From Puffinus mauretanicus (taxonomy: Eukaryota > Chordata > Aves > Procellariiformes > Procellariidae), in assembly GCA_023333565.1 (NCBI GenBank), contig JAJKFH010002581.1, positions 124,001-188,000 of the forward strand: 64,000 nt of DNA, in the 5' to 3' direction. Below, in pieces: positions 36,126 through 46,390 of the stretch. Below the pieces are notes generated by a model. It did no database searches. It was not told the origin of the DNA and was given only the letters and a program-made list of their open reading frames with translations. Each line of letters starts with the position of its first letter. The stretch's first letter is position 1. The position numbers and the translations under genes were made by a program.

Positions 36126-37629
36126 CATTTTATTCAGTATAGCCCCTTTTCCTAATGATACTAACCACAGGCACCTTTGAACTGCAATTTGATTCACTCA
36201 ACAATATTCTCAGCAAAGGGGAGCTATGCAGGGACTATAATGGTACAGTTTATACTGTATGCAATACTGACACATCAAATAAAACTACAAGCATTCCCCA
36301 TGTACTTAAAGCAGTATTTGGAATAAGTGAGCTTATAAATCCTCATTCTTTTAAAATCCCACTGCAAACAACAACACTTCTTCAAGAGTGTGTGGGCATG
36401 CCAATATTTGTATATTAAAAAAACCAAAACAAGTGATAACTACTGGTACAACTTTACCAATACAACACAAATTTTGCAATACAAACTATTAACTTGAGTA
36501 GATTTGATTAAATGACAATTCAAAACACACAACTAAGTTACTCTGAAGATTTGTGTGACTGAACTTAATTTCAATCATCATCTCATTCTTAAGTGTTTTT
36601 CTAATCACTTCATTTTCCTTTGTTTCCTAACTCCTACAATTACCATGCGTCTTTTCAAGAAGGTAATTTTTGCCAACCAGTTAAATGCAGGACTCAGGAA
36701 AGATCTCTATATACAATCTGTCTGATCTAGCTCGTCACCTGAGAGGATAAACAGGATTTACACTGGTCTGTAGGCATTAACTCTGTGAGCTTTAAAATCC
36801 GTCCTGTTCTCAGAGTGATTGCCTGCCCAGCTCCACTGTATTACACTAAGTTCCTCTGAAATGCCGAGACTTCTGATAACCGCGAGAGCTGTGCAAATAG
36901 GACTTTTTCAGGGTTCCATAAAAAGTAGGGGTTTTTTGGTTTGGGTTTGTTTTTTTATCAAGTCCTGGATAAACCAAATTATTTTCCCCACACTTCTGCT
37001 CAGCAAAATTAACATGCTAGTATTTTATCTTGAAAAGAAGTGGCTAGTTTAATTCCAGATGAAATGCTTTCATTTTCTAAGTTTTCCTCTTTTAGAAGGT
37101 TAAATGTTACAATAATAAAATAAAAAGACTGGCAATGAAAATCTGGACGTTTTAACCTAGAAAATGTTCAAATTAAGTCTTTCACTTTCCCATAGAGTTT
37201 TGTCTTTCATTTTTGAGACAAAACAATATTACACAGTATAAAAACCCCATACTATATAGTCATGGATACTAGAATAACTTTGCCTTTTGGGCAAGTAACA
37301 TACTCCTTGGAAAACTTAACTCAGTTTTAATTAATATTTTTTTTTTGTAACAAAGAATTACTCGGGATGTTATTTTCACTACTTTTCTCAGCGAAACTTC
37401 TACTTTTAAATTTATTCCATGAAATGTGAGGCTTTGATCTCCAGCATGATTACTCTGTGTTAATATCTAGTGTATTTCATAACTTAATGAGAGACAAATG
37501 ATGTTTCTGTGAAAAGGTGCAGTTATTAAGCACACATTCAAAGGAAGTGTGAGGTCAATGTTTTCCATTCTCCTATGCCCCTGTTCAACTTTTCCCAGGT
37601 TTAAAATAGAATTATAGAGGGTTTAAATA

Positions 37630-37720
37630 TAAGTGGAGTTTAATTCTGAGCCTTGAAGTCTAATGAATAATTATTAGCCATTTGCTTAAACTAATTGTTT
37701 TGCATATCAGTTGACTGGTG
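37630..37720. promoter_or_regulatory. Candidate conserved non-coding element with POU and homeobox cores
   Basis: TAATGAATAATTATTA (37661-37676, containing the palindrome AATAATTATT), CTAATTG near 37691 and TTTTGCATATC (37698-37708, a POU octamer variant) lie within 50 bases. No repeat is recognised. A regulatory role is plausible but unproven. Confidence 0.25.
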
Positions 37721-37899
37721 TATTTTATATATGTTTAGAACATAGAGTTAGGACCCCAGTGAATATCCATTCTCAATAGCAGTTAGGCACCTGTCTTTAA
37801 AAATATCTTTTCAAATTATTAATGATGTTAATCTGAAATTAAGAATTAAAGATTTCATCCATCTGGGGAAGGGAAGGATTTCTGACTTGAGAGTCTTGT

Positions 37900-38425
37900 A
37901 TGAAAAGTGTGGCAATGCTTTCTCAAATCTGTGCTCAGATTTGTGCTCAGAAACTGCATGAGCATTTAGGTAATGTTCATACACATATCTCGCAACGTGC
38001 TCGTAAGATGACAGCATTTAAGCTGCATCCGTCAGCCTTACTCAAGATGTCCATGCAGGAGATGAGAGTGCCATTTTCAACACTGCAAGAATCTATTTTG
38101 GAAGCCAAAGCACTAGAATATAGCCAGCTGCTATTTGAAGGTAAAAATGTTCGCCATTTAGACGGAAAGGTGAAGAAATGGTGGTCAACAGAAAACATTA
38201 GTGTAGCCCTCAAGACAGGTGGATTGCCAATAGCTCTTGCTAAAGAGGTATAATGCACCTTGGACACCATCAGGGTGGAGCCAGTAAGTTAGAAAATGCT
38301 CAGCAAAGGAATCTACTGCCCCTTGTACACTTCCTGCAGTTGTCAAGAATGCCCCATGGAGAAAGGATTGCTCATTTCTTGTTTAGCCTGAAAGGAGTGC
38401 AGAAGTACTGGAATTTATGGTGAAT
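37900..38425 (+). pseudogene. Unidentified protein-like remnant broken by a frameshift
   Basis: A 117-codon plus-strand frame (37900-38253) reads like real protein from about residue 18 onward. It has balanced composition, amphipathic stretches (TLQESILEAKALEYSQLLFE) and a KKWW pair near residues 91-95. It ends at TAA 38251-38253. An ATG overlapping that stop (38253-38255) opens the +2 frame for another 56 codons to a TGA at about 38421-38423, also protein-like (NLLPLVHFLQLSRMPHGERI). The two parts would make about 170 residues if one base change restored the frame. That is the usual look of a decayed processed pseudogene or old exon. QICAQICAQK near the start comes from a 12-bp tandem duplication. 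I do not recognise the protein. A T8/A12 junction at 38583-38602 could be a relic tail, but no AATAAA precedes it. Confidence 0.35.
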
Positions 38426-39526
38426 CCAAGGGTGCTCAAATTCAAAAACTACTACAGTGAAAGATCACTCTGTCTGCATATCCTTAGTGTTTCAAGTACA
38501 GATTGACTTGATTTATGACATTACACCATATATTCATTATCCCTTCATCTATTATTATGTGGGGAAAAAAAACGATGGATGATTTTTTTTAAAAAAAAAA
38601 AAGTAAATCGGTATAGTTCTGAACAAGCTCCATATAAACATACTAACTTGGGGGAGTCAAAATACATCAGATGAAAAATACGTCTTCAACCCTTAAAAAG
38701 CTCTCTTGCAACTAGTTTACCAAATCATTCATTATAATGTTTCTATACTCCATGGGTCACTATGGGATATTGAACTTATCTCATTCTAGCAACAGAGGGA
38801 ATAGATAACTATACATCAAACCAGTTGTGAAAACAGGAGCAGTTACACAAACTAAACAAACAAAACCCGATTTTAATTGTCTTGTGCAAGGTTACAAGGT
38901 GAAGAGTATGAGCTATAAAACAAAAGCTGCTCCCAGTGGTAGCTGATACCTGCAAGTCAAAAAGCCTGTTCAAATTAAAAACTACAAGACCTGGAGGTTT
39001 ACCTAGAAACGCTGAAATAATTTTCAAGGCTTTTCTTGAAAATCAGCAGTGTTCCATTGGGAGCATCGGTCTTTGGAAGACCTTCTGTCCTATATTAAGC
39101 CACAGGTGTAAGTAAAATTGAAGAGGCTGCCTCAGGAGAAGCATAAACATTATATTACACAGGATGACATTAGTAATTCAGATGATAGCATAAAATCCTA
39201 ATTTATTCAGAAAATGACATTTTATTTAGCGTAGCTCTGCAATTTGAAAATTTACCGAAGACACATCAATACAAATTTCTTGCTAAGAAAAGGTATATAA
39301 GCATCTGACATTGCTGTCTGCTGCCAACAAACCACTTTCAGTATTCCCACAGGATTTTGCAAGCAGCAATGCATTCGAAAACAAGAGGGAAGTCCTTTAT
39401 AATGAAATGCCCATTCATTTTTCATGTTACACTGTTCTGCCCATTCTTTCCTCCTCTCATATATCATGCTTTTAACCACACAAGTTTTTTGCCACTGCTC
39501 CATTAGCTTGGTATCCTTTTTCAAAT

Positions 39527-39560
39527 GTTGTCAACTTGTTATTTTTCAGCAGTTGACAAC
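39527..39560. repeat. Perfect 10-bp hairpin
   Basis: GTTGTCAACT (39527-39536) and AGTTGACAAC (39551-39560) are exact reverse complements around a 14-base loop. About one such pair is expected by chance in a window of this size, so significance is weak. Confidence 0.6.
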
Positions 39561-41418
39561 CTGCCTATGAAGTGCTGTACCTGGAGGAATATTGCTTGCC
39601 GGATTCCTACAGAGATTACATAGGAATAATTTTGCAATGTACTATTGAACTATTAGAAATTCTGTATGAATAACAATGAAAACAATGGATTTGTATTTTA
39701 ATTGTTCTCCTGAATAAAGCCTGTCAGAAAACGTCAACCAATTTTCACTGAAAAATCTGGTTCCATCAAAATAAAGACATGTTGTGCGATCATTTCAATT
39801 TCATCATAACAGACTTGGAAATACTAAAGAATCTTCCAATACCCTAAACAGTGTTGAAGGGTTTTTTCTTCCCGATTCAATTATTATTCAATTATTTTAT
39901 ATTATGTATACACTATAGCTAAAGTAAAATTTAGATAGGAAAGACAGAATTATTTTTTATAGAAATAAAGACCTAAAGTCTTAAAAATACTTTTTTTCCC
40001 AACAAATTGTTTTTAAAATTTGAAATATTCTTAAATATTTGACTTTTTTCAAATTAGTACTTAAAAAATGATAAATATTAATTTTTTCACATATTTGGGA
40101 TAGGTATCTTCATCATAGATCAAAGTCTTTGGTTGTACTAAATGTGTAACAGTAAGAAGAATGGATTACACAATATTAAAAAAAAAAAACACAGAAGACA
40201 GCTATAATGAAGTATACATAACTATGTTATGTTGCAGATGTTGTCGAACAACTGTGTATGAATCATATCTCCACAGTAAAAATATCCAGAATTAATTTCA
40301 GTCCTATATTACTGTTAAGATATCCTGTGTGGGGATTTTCCATGGATCAAGAAGTCTGGAGACCCACACTGCATAGCTGCACAGCCCCACTCTACCTTTT
40401 ACCTGTGTCTACCTATGATTTTTCTTTTTTTTTTTAAAAAAGTAAGCATAATTGTTTAAACAATCTATGGAAGATTGATCTAGAATTGTTCAATGAGAAT
40501 TAAAACCAGAGCAGACGAAAATTTTAGAACTGTAATAAACTGTAGGAATAATTTATTCCTTCAGCACAAAACCTAAACGACTGCACACAATAAAAGCGTC
40601 TAACTCTTTATTAACATTAAATCTGAGATTTTATGAGAATGCTCAGTATATACAGAGTACTTGGGACATTTTGTTGTCTTCCTGTCTAAAGCTCTTAATT
40701 TTACAATTTTCTACACAGCCACTACTGAGTAGGGATAAACTTTCCTAACACAACATCCTCTCTCTAACCACAATATAACTTCTGTATTTATTCCCCAATG
40801 CAAGGTGCAGCTAGTTTCTGAAAAAATAGATAAAAAGAATGTAATATATCAACACTGTTAATAGATATGACTATCTCAATTAGTGTTTCTGAAATTACGT
40901 ATAACTCTAATTTCTGAAATTATAAATATTTAGAACTATATGCTTTGTATTTTTTTACTTGCCTCCATGCAGAGGGGCTAAAAGAGGGCACGTTATCAAG
41001 AGATGCTAGAGATGGGAGCTGCGGCTGGTGCTTCAGAGAGGATTACTATGGTTGCTGTGAAGCTACCTCTATTAAAAACTTTTAGCAGGGTACAACATGT
41101 CTTCCACAAGACAAGAAGAAACACATTTCCTGTCCTACACGTCTCTCTTCCCCAGTTGATATTTAGATGAAACTGAAATCTTGATTCACAGTTTCTATGC
41201 AGTGAGGAAGAGAGACACAGACACTCAGGAGTACCAGCAGCAGGACCCTCAGAGTACGTAGGTGGGTCCAAGCTCCAGGGCCTGCTCCAAATCTTCCAAG
41301 CATATGACTGAGCAGACGTCCACCTAGCTCTGCTGGTTTAAATGCTTCTTCTGTCACCCATGAACTGACCAGAACTCTATCTGCCAGCAGAAAACCCCTC
41401 TTGAAAAGTTTCTGCTTT

Positions 41419-41453
41419 CCTTCTTTTCTTTTTTTTTTCTTTTTTTTTTTTTT
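41419..41453. repeat. T-rich tract
   Basis: A nearly pure T tract with a few C interruptions ends in 13 T residues before GTGAAAG. No retroposon body was recognised. Confidence 0.9.
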
Positions 41454-41674
41454 GTGAAAGCCACACGTATTTATGAAAAGGTTTAAAGTCTAAAATGAAA
41501 AGCAAAATACTCTCAGGCAAAGCACCTTTTCTTTCAAATTTCCATTTTCCCCTGAGAAACTTACTTCTTTAAAAATTTCTAAGCAGTTATAATGTCTTTT
41601 CCCAATCACAGTTCTAGATACTCAGGTGAACTCAGGAGGGCTACTGTTACTTGGAGCATTTCCATTTCTTCTTC

Positions 41675-41692
41675 TTTTTTTTTTTTTTTTTT
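41675..41692. repeat. T18 homopolymer
   Basis: Eighteen uninterrupted T residues preceded by a CTTCTTCTT-like run. A simple repeat. Confidence 0.9.
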
Positions 41693-42149
41693 GAAGCAAT
41701 CATACCAGATAACTGCAGTGTTCCCGTATGGGAAATGTGTTTTCCCTTTTTCCAAAATTATCTGTTTCCTTTTTTCACTCTCTTTGTTGAATGGTAAAAG
41801 AAAAATATTTTTAAAAATTCAGAGTACTTGATCAGCCCTAGATAGTTGGCAGTGCACTTCCACAGGAGCATGACAGGGAAAAGCCAGCTGTACGACTACC
41901 TAAGCTTTCTGCTCTACTTCTGCTCTTTTAATACCACAACTTATCATCACACTCCAGCAGGGTGACCCCGCTGGGAGATTTCAAGTGACTTACAAGCGAA
42001 AGATCATCTTTATTTTGTGTAGTTTCTTTTCAAACTAACTGCTTGTAAGCCTTCTGAAAATAGAGTGGATTGATTTTTTTAGTTTAGAAACTTCTATGAC
42101 TAAAAAAAAAAAAATCTCAAATTTTTTGAGAGTAGGACCACATGACCTA

Positions 42150-42534
42150 GAGAGAGAGGCTGAGGGAAGGGGGCTGGTTTAGCCAGGAGAAGAGAAGGCT
42201 TCGGGAAGACCAGAGAGCAGTCTGCCAGCCCCTGTGAGGAGGTCACAGTGAAGTCCGAGCCAGGCTCTTTACTGAGCTGCATGGTGTGAGAATGAGGGAC
42301 AACAGCCATAACCAGGGGAGGTTCCAACAGCGCATAATAAAAAAGTTCACTATGAGGGTAATTAAGCACTGGAACAGGTTTAATGGCAAGATTGTGGCAT
42401 CACCATCCCTGGAGGTATTGTAAACTTGACAGACTCCTGAGGAACCTGGTCTGAATTCAGTGCTGACATTGCTTTGAGCAGAACATTGGATTAGAGGCTC
42501 CACGAGGTCTTTCCAGCCTGAGCTGATTCTATGA
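42150..42534 (+). mobile_element. CR1 LINE 3' fragment, moderately old
   Basis: The order is 'gagaggctgagggaaggggg', 'ctggtttagccaggagaaga', 'gaaggcttcgggaagacc', 'gggacaacagccataaccag', 'aattaagcactggaacagg', 'catcaccatccctggaggta', then 'ggctccacgaggtctttcc', ending GATTCTATG at 42525-42533. This is the end of CR1 ORF2 plus the 3' UTR. Several indels and substitutions place it between the large CR1 copy and the oldest fragment in age. It has no coding capacity. Confidence 0.85.
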
Positions 42535-43667
42535 GTACTAGTATAATAGGAAACAATCTAACTTCTTCATACCTCAGAAAAACAAAAAATTAAGTAAGAA
42601 TTTTTGGTCTGCTTCTTAACTTATCAAAAATGCAGTCACTTTGTCCTGAATAAGAAATAGTTGACATTACACAGACCTGTTAAAAGTTTCTACAGATATT
42701 TTGAAGTGTCATGAATTTTGAAGGAGGCAAGGCTTAAAACTGGATTTGTATGGAGTAGCTTGCCTAACTGACTGTTATCAGAACCTACCCCTTAGTTTTT
42801 GAGCATCTTGAATTTCATTTTTTCTTAAGAAGTAATTCTTCACCCATCTAATTGTATGAAAAAAACTTGGGAAAGTGAAACTAATGGAATGACCTCTGCT
42901 GACTTCAACTTGTGGTTGAAGCCCTAATTAAGGGAACAGTACACAGAAACACACTATTCCCCTTTTCTCCCTATTTGAGCTCTGTTCATTTATAAGGAAA
43001 AAACTTACCACTTCATTGTTATGCCCACACACATTATAAAATATGGTTCCAAAGATCTTACAAGCCAAACTTAAGGAAGTCAACTGTTCTTACACTGCAG
43101 GAAACTAACATGCATCCTGCATTATAAAGTGATATGAGAGCAGGGCTTCTGTGATGTCCCAGCCCACATTAACTCAAATAAAAGGAATCAAAACCATGAC
43201 TGCTGGTGAGGTGTGCATATCTGCAGTCATGAGTATACTGTTCTTGTCTTTAAATAACAGTTAAAGAAATACAACTAAATATTGTGCTAGAGTCACAGTT
43301 TCTGCTACTTTATCACAAGAGTGCTCTTTTAGTAAGCATCTTCTAGTCTTCAGAGCCACAGAACATAATCACATCTCATTCCTAGACTGAAGTAAAACAC
43401 AAGAAATCCAGTATTTTCACTGCAAACAAATTTATTCTATGGCAGTAGCATAAGGAATAAGAAAATAAGAAAATACAGAAATGCATGAAAAAACTAGCCA
43501 GTGCTTGTTGTAAAAATAGCTGATTAATCATTTGCTTAAAAAAAAAAAAAAGTGGTGTGGTTCAAAAACATGTATGCCAGAGGACTCTGCTGGAAGCCTG
43601 CTGGAGGCGAGAACTGACTGGTAGGTGAGGCTGGCAAGTTTAAGTACTTTAATACCAGGTTGCCATA

Positions 43668-43682
43668 GGGCGGGGGGGGGGG
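43668..43682 (+). repeat. G-run (GGGC then G11)
   Basis: GGGC is followed by eleven G residues in otherwise AT-rich sequence. By itself it has fewer separated G-runs than a classical quadruplex motif, though a long G-run can fold in register-shifted ways or between strands. Confidence 0.85.
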
Positions 43683-45300
43683 AAGTATCATGCCACAATT
43701 TTCAGAGGTCTAAATTTAGACAGTTTCTAAAGCTGTCAGTTATCATCCTGATTTTGATGCAGCTTGCTGGGTTCTAGGTTCTCAAATTTATCTCTACCAG
43801 TTTTACATAAATGCCTTTAAAACAGAAGTTATCAGTGCATGAAGGAGACTGAATCCCACTGACTTCTAGTTACCTGGAAGTACAAGGCTGGTTAAGAATA
43901 AATTTGGAACTTTCTCAGAATTATGGGAGGCAAGGAAGGAAGAAGCAAGTGAAGTACAGATGTGTTCTCAAAGATATCCACTGAGTTGTCAAGAGAATGG
44001 AATTTACCTCTTGTAAATATACTTCCAAATACTACTACTGTGTAAGAGCACAGCATCATTGATATCACCATTAATGTAAGCTAAGGATTCAGACAGCTAT
44101 GCTAACAAGCATATTAAAAAACTAATTTCCCAGTCCTCTCACTGAAATGTGCAAGTTCCAAGGAGTAAAAATGATGTAATTTGTAATGCAGACCAGTAAT
44201 TACAACTCCAGTGGTTTACCACTCTAATAAATACAAAGTGCTAAGCAGTGCTCATCTGGACTTACTCATTCAATTTCTCCCATCTCCCCAATCCACTGGA
44301 AACAAGTCTGAGATCAATACTAACAAAACTGTCTTTGTGATATCAGGTTCAGTTCTGCTGACGTACTATTATATCTTATTTTCCTGGACACAAAATCCAA
44401 CATAATTAGACATACTCTGGAGAAATTGTTTCATTTATTCCCTTACTGTCATTAGTATTGAGATCATGGAGAAAAAAAAGAACAGTAACCTGCACAGCAG
44501 TGCAGTAAACAATTTACCATGGTTGCCTTCTAGCAATGTCATTTATTATTGCTTGAGAAGGCTCAAGCCAGTTCATGCCAGTTAACAAAATATTTCAGCC
44601 AACCTAAAAATGATACGCCTCCAGGGCTTTCACTAAAAAAAGAATTGTTTGAATTCAACAATTACTATGTGTATTTCCCATATTGCTATACAGAACTATG
44701 TATTCTTTCATTAAAAAGAATCAACCATTAAGCATTTATTATAAAATACTAATCGCTAACCATACTTCCCATTAATAACGCAAAAACGTAATAAAAATTG
44801 GCAATAAAAAACCTACCAATTGATATCAGCCTTTATTTTCTTGTGCTTACCATTTTAAATAACATGATTCGCATTTTCTAAAATGCTTTGTATTACATCA
44901 AGAAAGAGTATTTGAAATAATGCATTTGGAAAGCAGTACCAGAAAAGATTTTGATTTATACTGGAGTGGATGCCCATTTTTCAGAAGAAAATGATAGAAC
45001 ACTTCTACTAAATCTAATAAAAGGTTATTATGAATGACTGATAGACCAAAAAGCTTGTTTTTAATGCTACAGTCAAATGGCACGTTTAACCTGATAGTAA
45101 AAGATTTTAGTTCCTAATTTTTCTATTATTTCTGAACCTCAGCAAAAGTGCCCCTTCTGTGGGGACAGCTGAACAGCTTGAAGGTAAAACCTTCCTTCTG
45201 CACAGGCCAAAGCAAAGTTTGGCCATCTTCACAACATAAGTCTAAAAAAAATCAGACAAAGCCCACTTCACTAAAACATTTTCCTCATTTTGTTTTGGTA

Positions 45301-45348
45301 CATATATACACACACAGACACACACACATATACACATATATATATATG
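45301..45348 (+). repeat. CA/TA microsatellite
   Basis: Mixed (TA)n and (CA)n units with a few interruptions. It accounts for the repetitive HTYTH-type reading of the overlapping short frames. Confidence 0.9.
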
Positions 45349-45541
45349 TTTCAGCTTTTTCCCATTCCCTGTTCCTCCAGACAGATGTACAGGAAATACC
45401 ACAAAGATTTCACTCATGATCAATTCTTGTGTGGTTTATGCATGTGCAATCTGTAATAGATATGCAATTTTTGGCCTGAATGAGTAAATATTTTCATTTT
45501 ATGGAAACTAGAAGTTTCCAGTGTGGGTACAGGCTGAGAGA

Positions 45542-45566
45542 GGGGCGGGGGGGGGGGCGGGGAGGG
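45542..45566 (+). other. Strong G-quadruplex motif
   Basis: The strand reads G4, C, G11, C, G4, A, G3. That provides four or more G-runs of at least three with single-base loops, the arrangement that forms the most stable quadruplexes. The opposite strand can form an i-motif. It stands alone in AT-rich DNA, with no promoter features beside it. Confidence 0.85.
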
Positions 45567-46322
45567 AGAGGTTACAGACGTAAATAGCTTGCCTTTCTCA
45601 ATCACCTTTTGTAAATTCCCTAGCAGTAGTTCACAAGGCTCCCCTAGGCCAATATAGCTCAGCATTTTACGTTCTTGCTTCATTTTGCCTATTAAATGCA
45701 AATAAAAGTATTGAACTTTCTTTGTACAAGCAAAGTTAAATGTGTAAATATTTGAAGGATCATGGAAACTAAACTCTTATGGTTACCACTAAAACAAACT
45801 TTAAAACACATCAGACTGTCCAAGCCATGACAGGACCAGCTTTACCATTCTGATCAGACTTTAAATGGAAAATTCTATAGGACTGAGGAGACCTAACTGT
45901 ATACTCTACTCTGTGACCACATGAAGGTAAAATAAAGCTAAATGCTAAGCACAGCTCAATAGCCTAAACAGGCAAGATCCTCAAAATCCTAGACTGCCCA
46001 AATCTCTAAATGATAAGATATAAGCAGTAGGCTACAGGCAAAAACCAGGATGGCCTGTAAATACTTGGCTGCGATGGCTATCCTCAGCATATGCATACCC
46101 ACAACTGACACACTTTGGTCTTCGGTCCCGTCAGTGCCACACAACAGAAGTAAGGTTTTAGACCTGCACAATTATTAACACCTGACCAAGTTCAGAAGCT
46201 TGACTGGTTTATTGCATCAAAGCCAACAGATTTTTGGAGGGACTTAGGACTAGAGGACTGATACTTAGATCACTGTTCAGATGCAAAGGCCCCATTATTC
46301 TAACAGCCTCCCTCATTAAATA

Positions 46323-46390
46323 AAATCATAGTATTTTGTGACTGGAAAGAATTCTGATAATAAAAATCAATCAACTCTTCCACGTCTGCA
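46323..46390 (-). mobile_element. Doubtful CR1 3' scrap, minus strand
   Basis: 'aatcatagtattttgtgact', 'ggaaagaattctgat' and 'aatcaatcaactcttccac' follow the order of a reverse-complemented CR1 3' end ('aatcatagaat / ggttggaaagaacc / tgatcatc / agtccaac'). The match is weak and could be chance. Confidence 0.3.

Larger units (their letters stand above)
27592..37899. other. Gene-free stretch with candidate regulatory sequence
   Basis: No gene is supported over these 10.3 kb. Short frames of 60-110 codons occur on both strands without domains. Notable contents are candidate conserved elements near 30680-30990, 34075-34340 and 37630-37720, the double hairpin at 32123-32213, a T19/A15 junction at 35287-35320 and an L3/MIR-like scar at 35995-36125. 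A further TTTGCAAAT-type AT-rich stretch lies near 33410-33530. Confidence 0.5.
38426..42149. other. Gene-free AT-rich stretch
   Basis: It contains T/A homopolymer junctions at 38583-38602 and 40424-40441, a 10-bp perfect hairpin at 39527-39560 and T-rich tracts at 41419-41453 and 41675-41692. Two overlapping minus-strand frames near 40996-41357 show a leucine-rich hydrophobic run but no signal or domain I can defend. I see no gene. Confidence 0.5.

Noticed and set aside
40996..41357. Minus-strand frames with a leucine-rich run resembling a signal peptide
   Set aside because: The hydrophobic run is preceded by a long polar stretch, the two frames compete, and no domain or splice site supports either.
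45148..45487. Plus-strand frames with His-Thr repeats
   Set aside because: Produced by the CA/TA microsatellite at 45301-45348.
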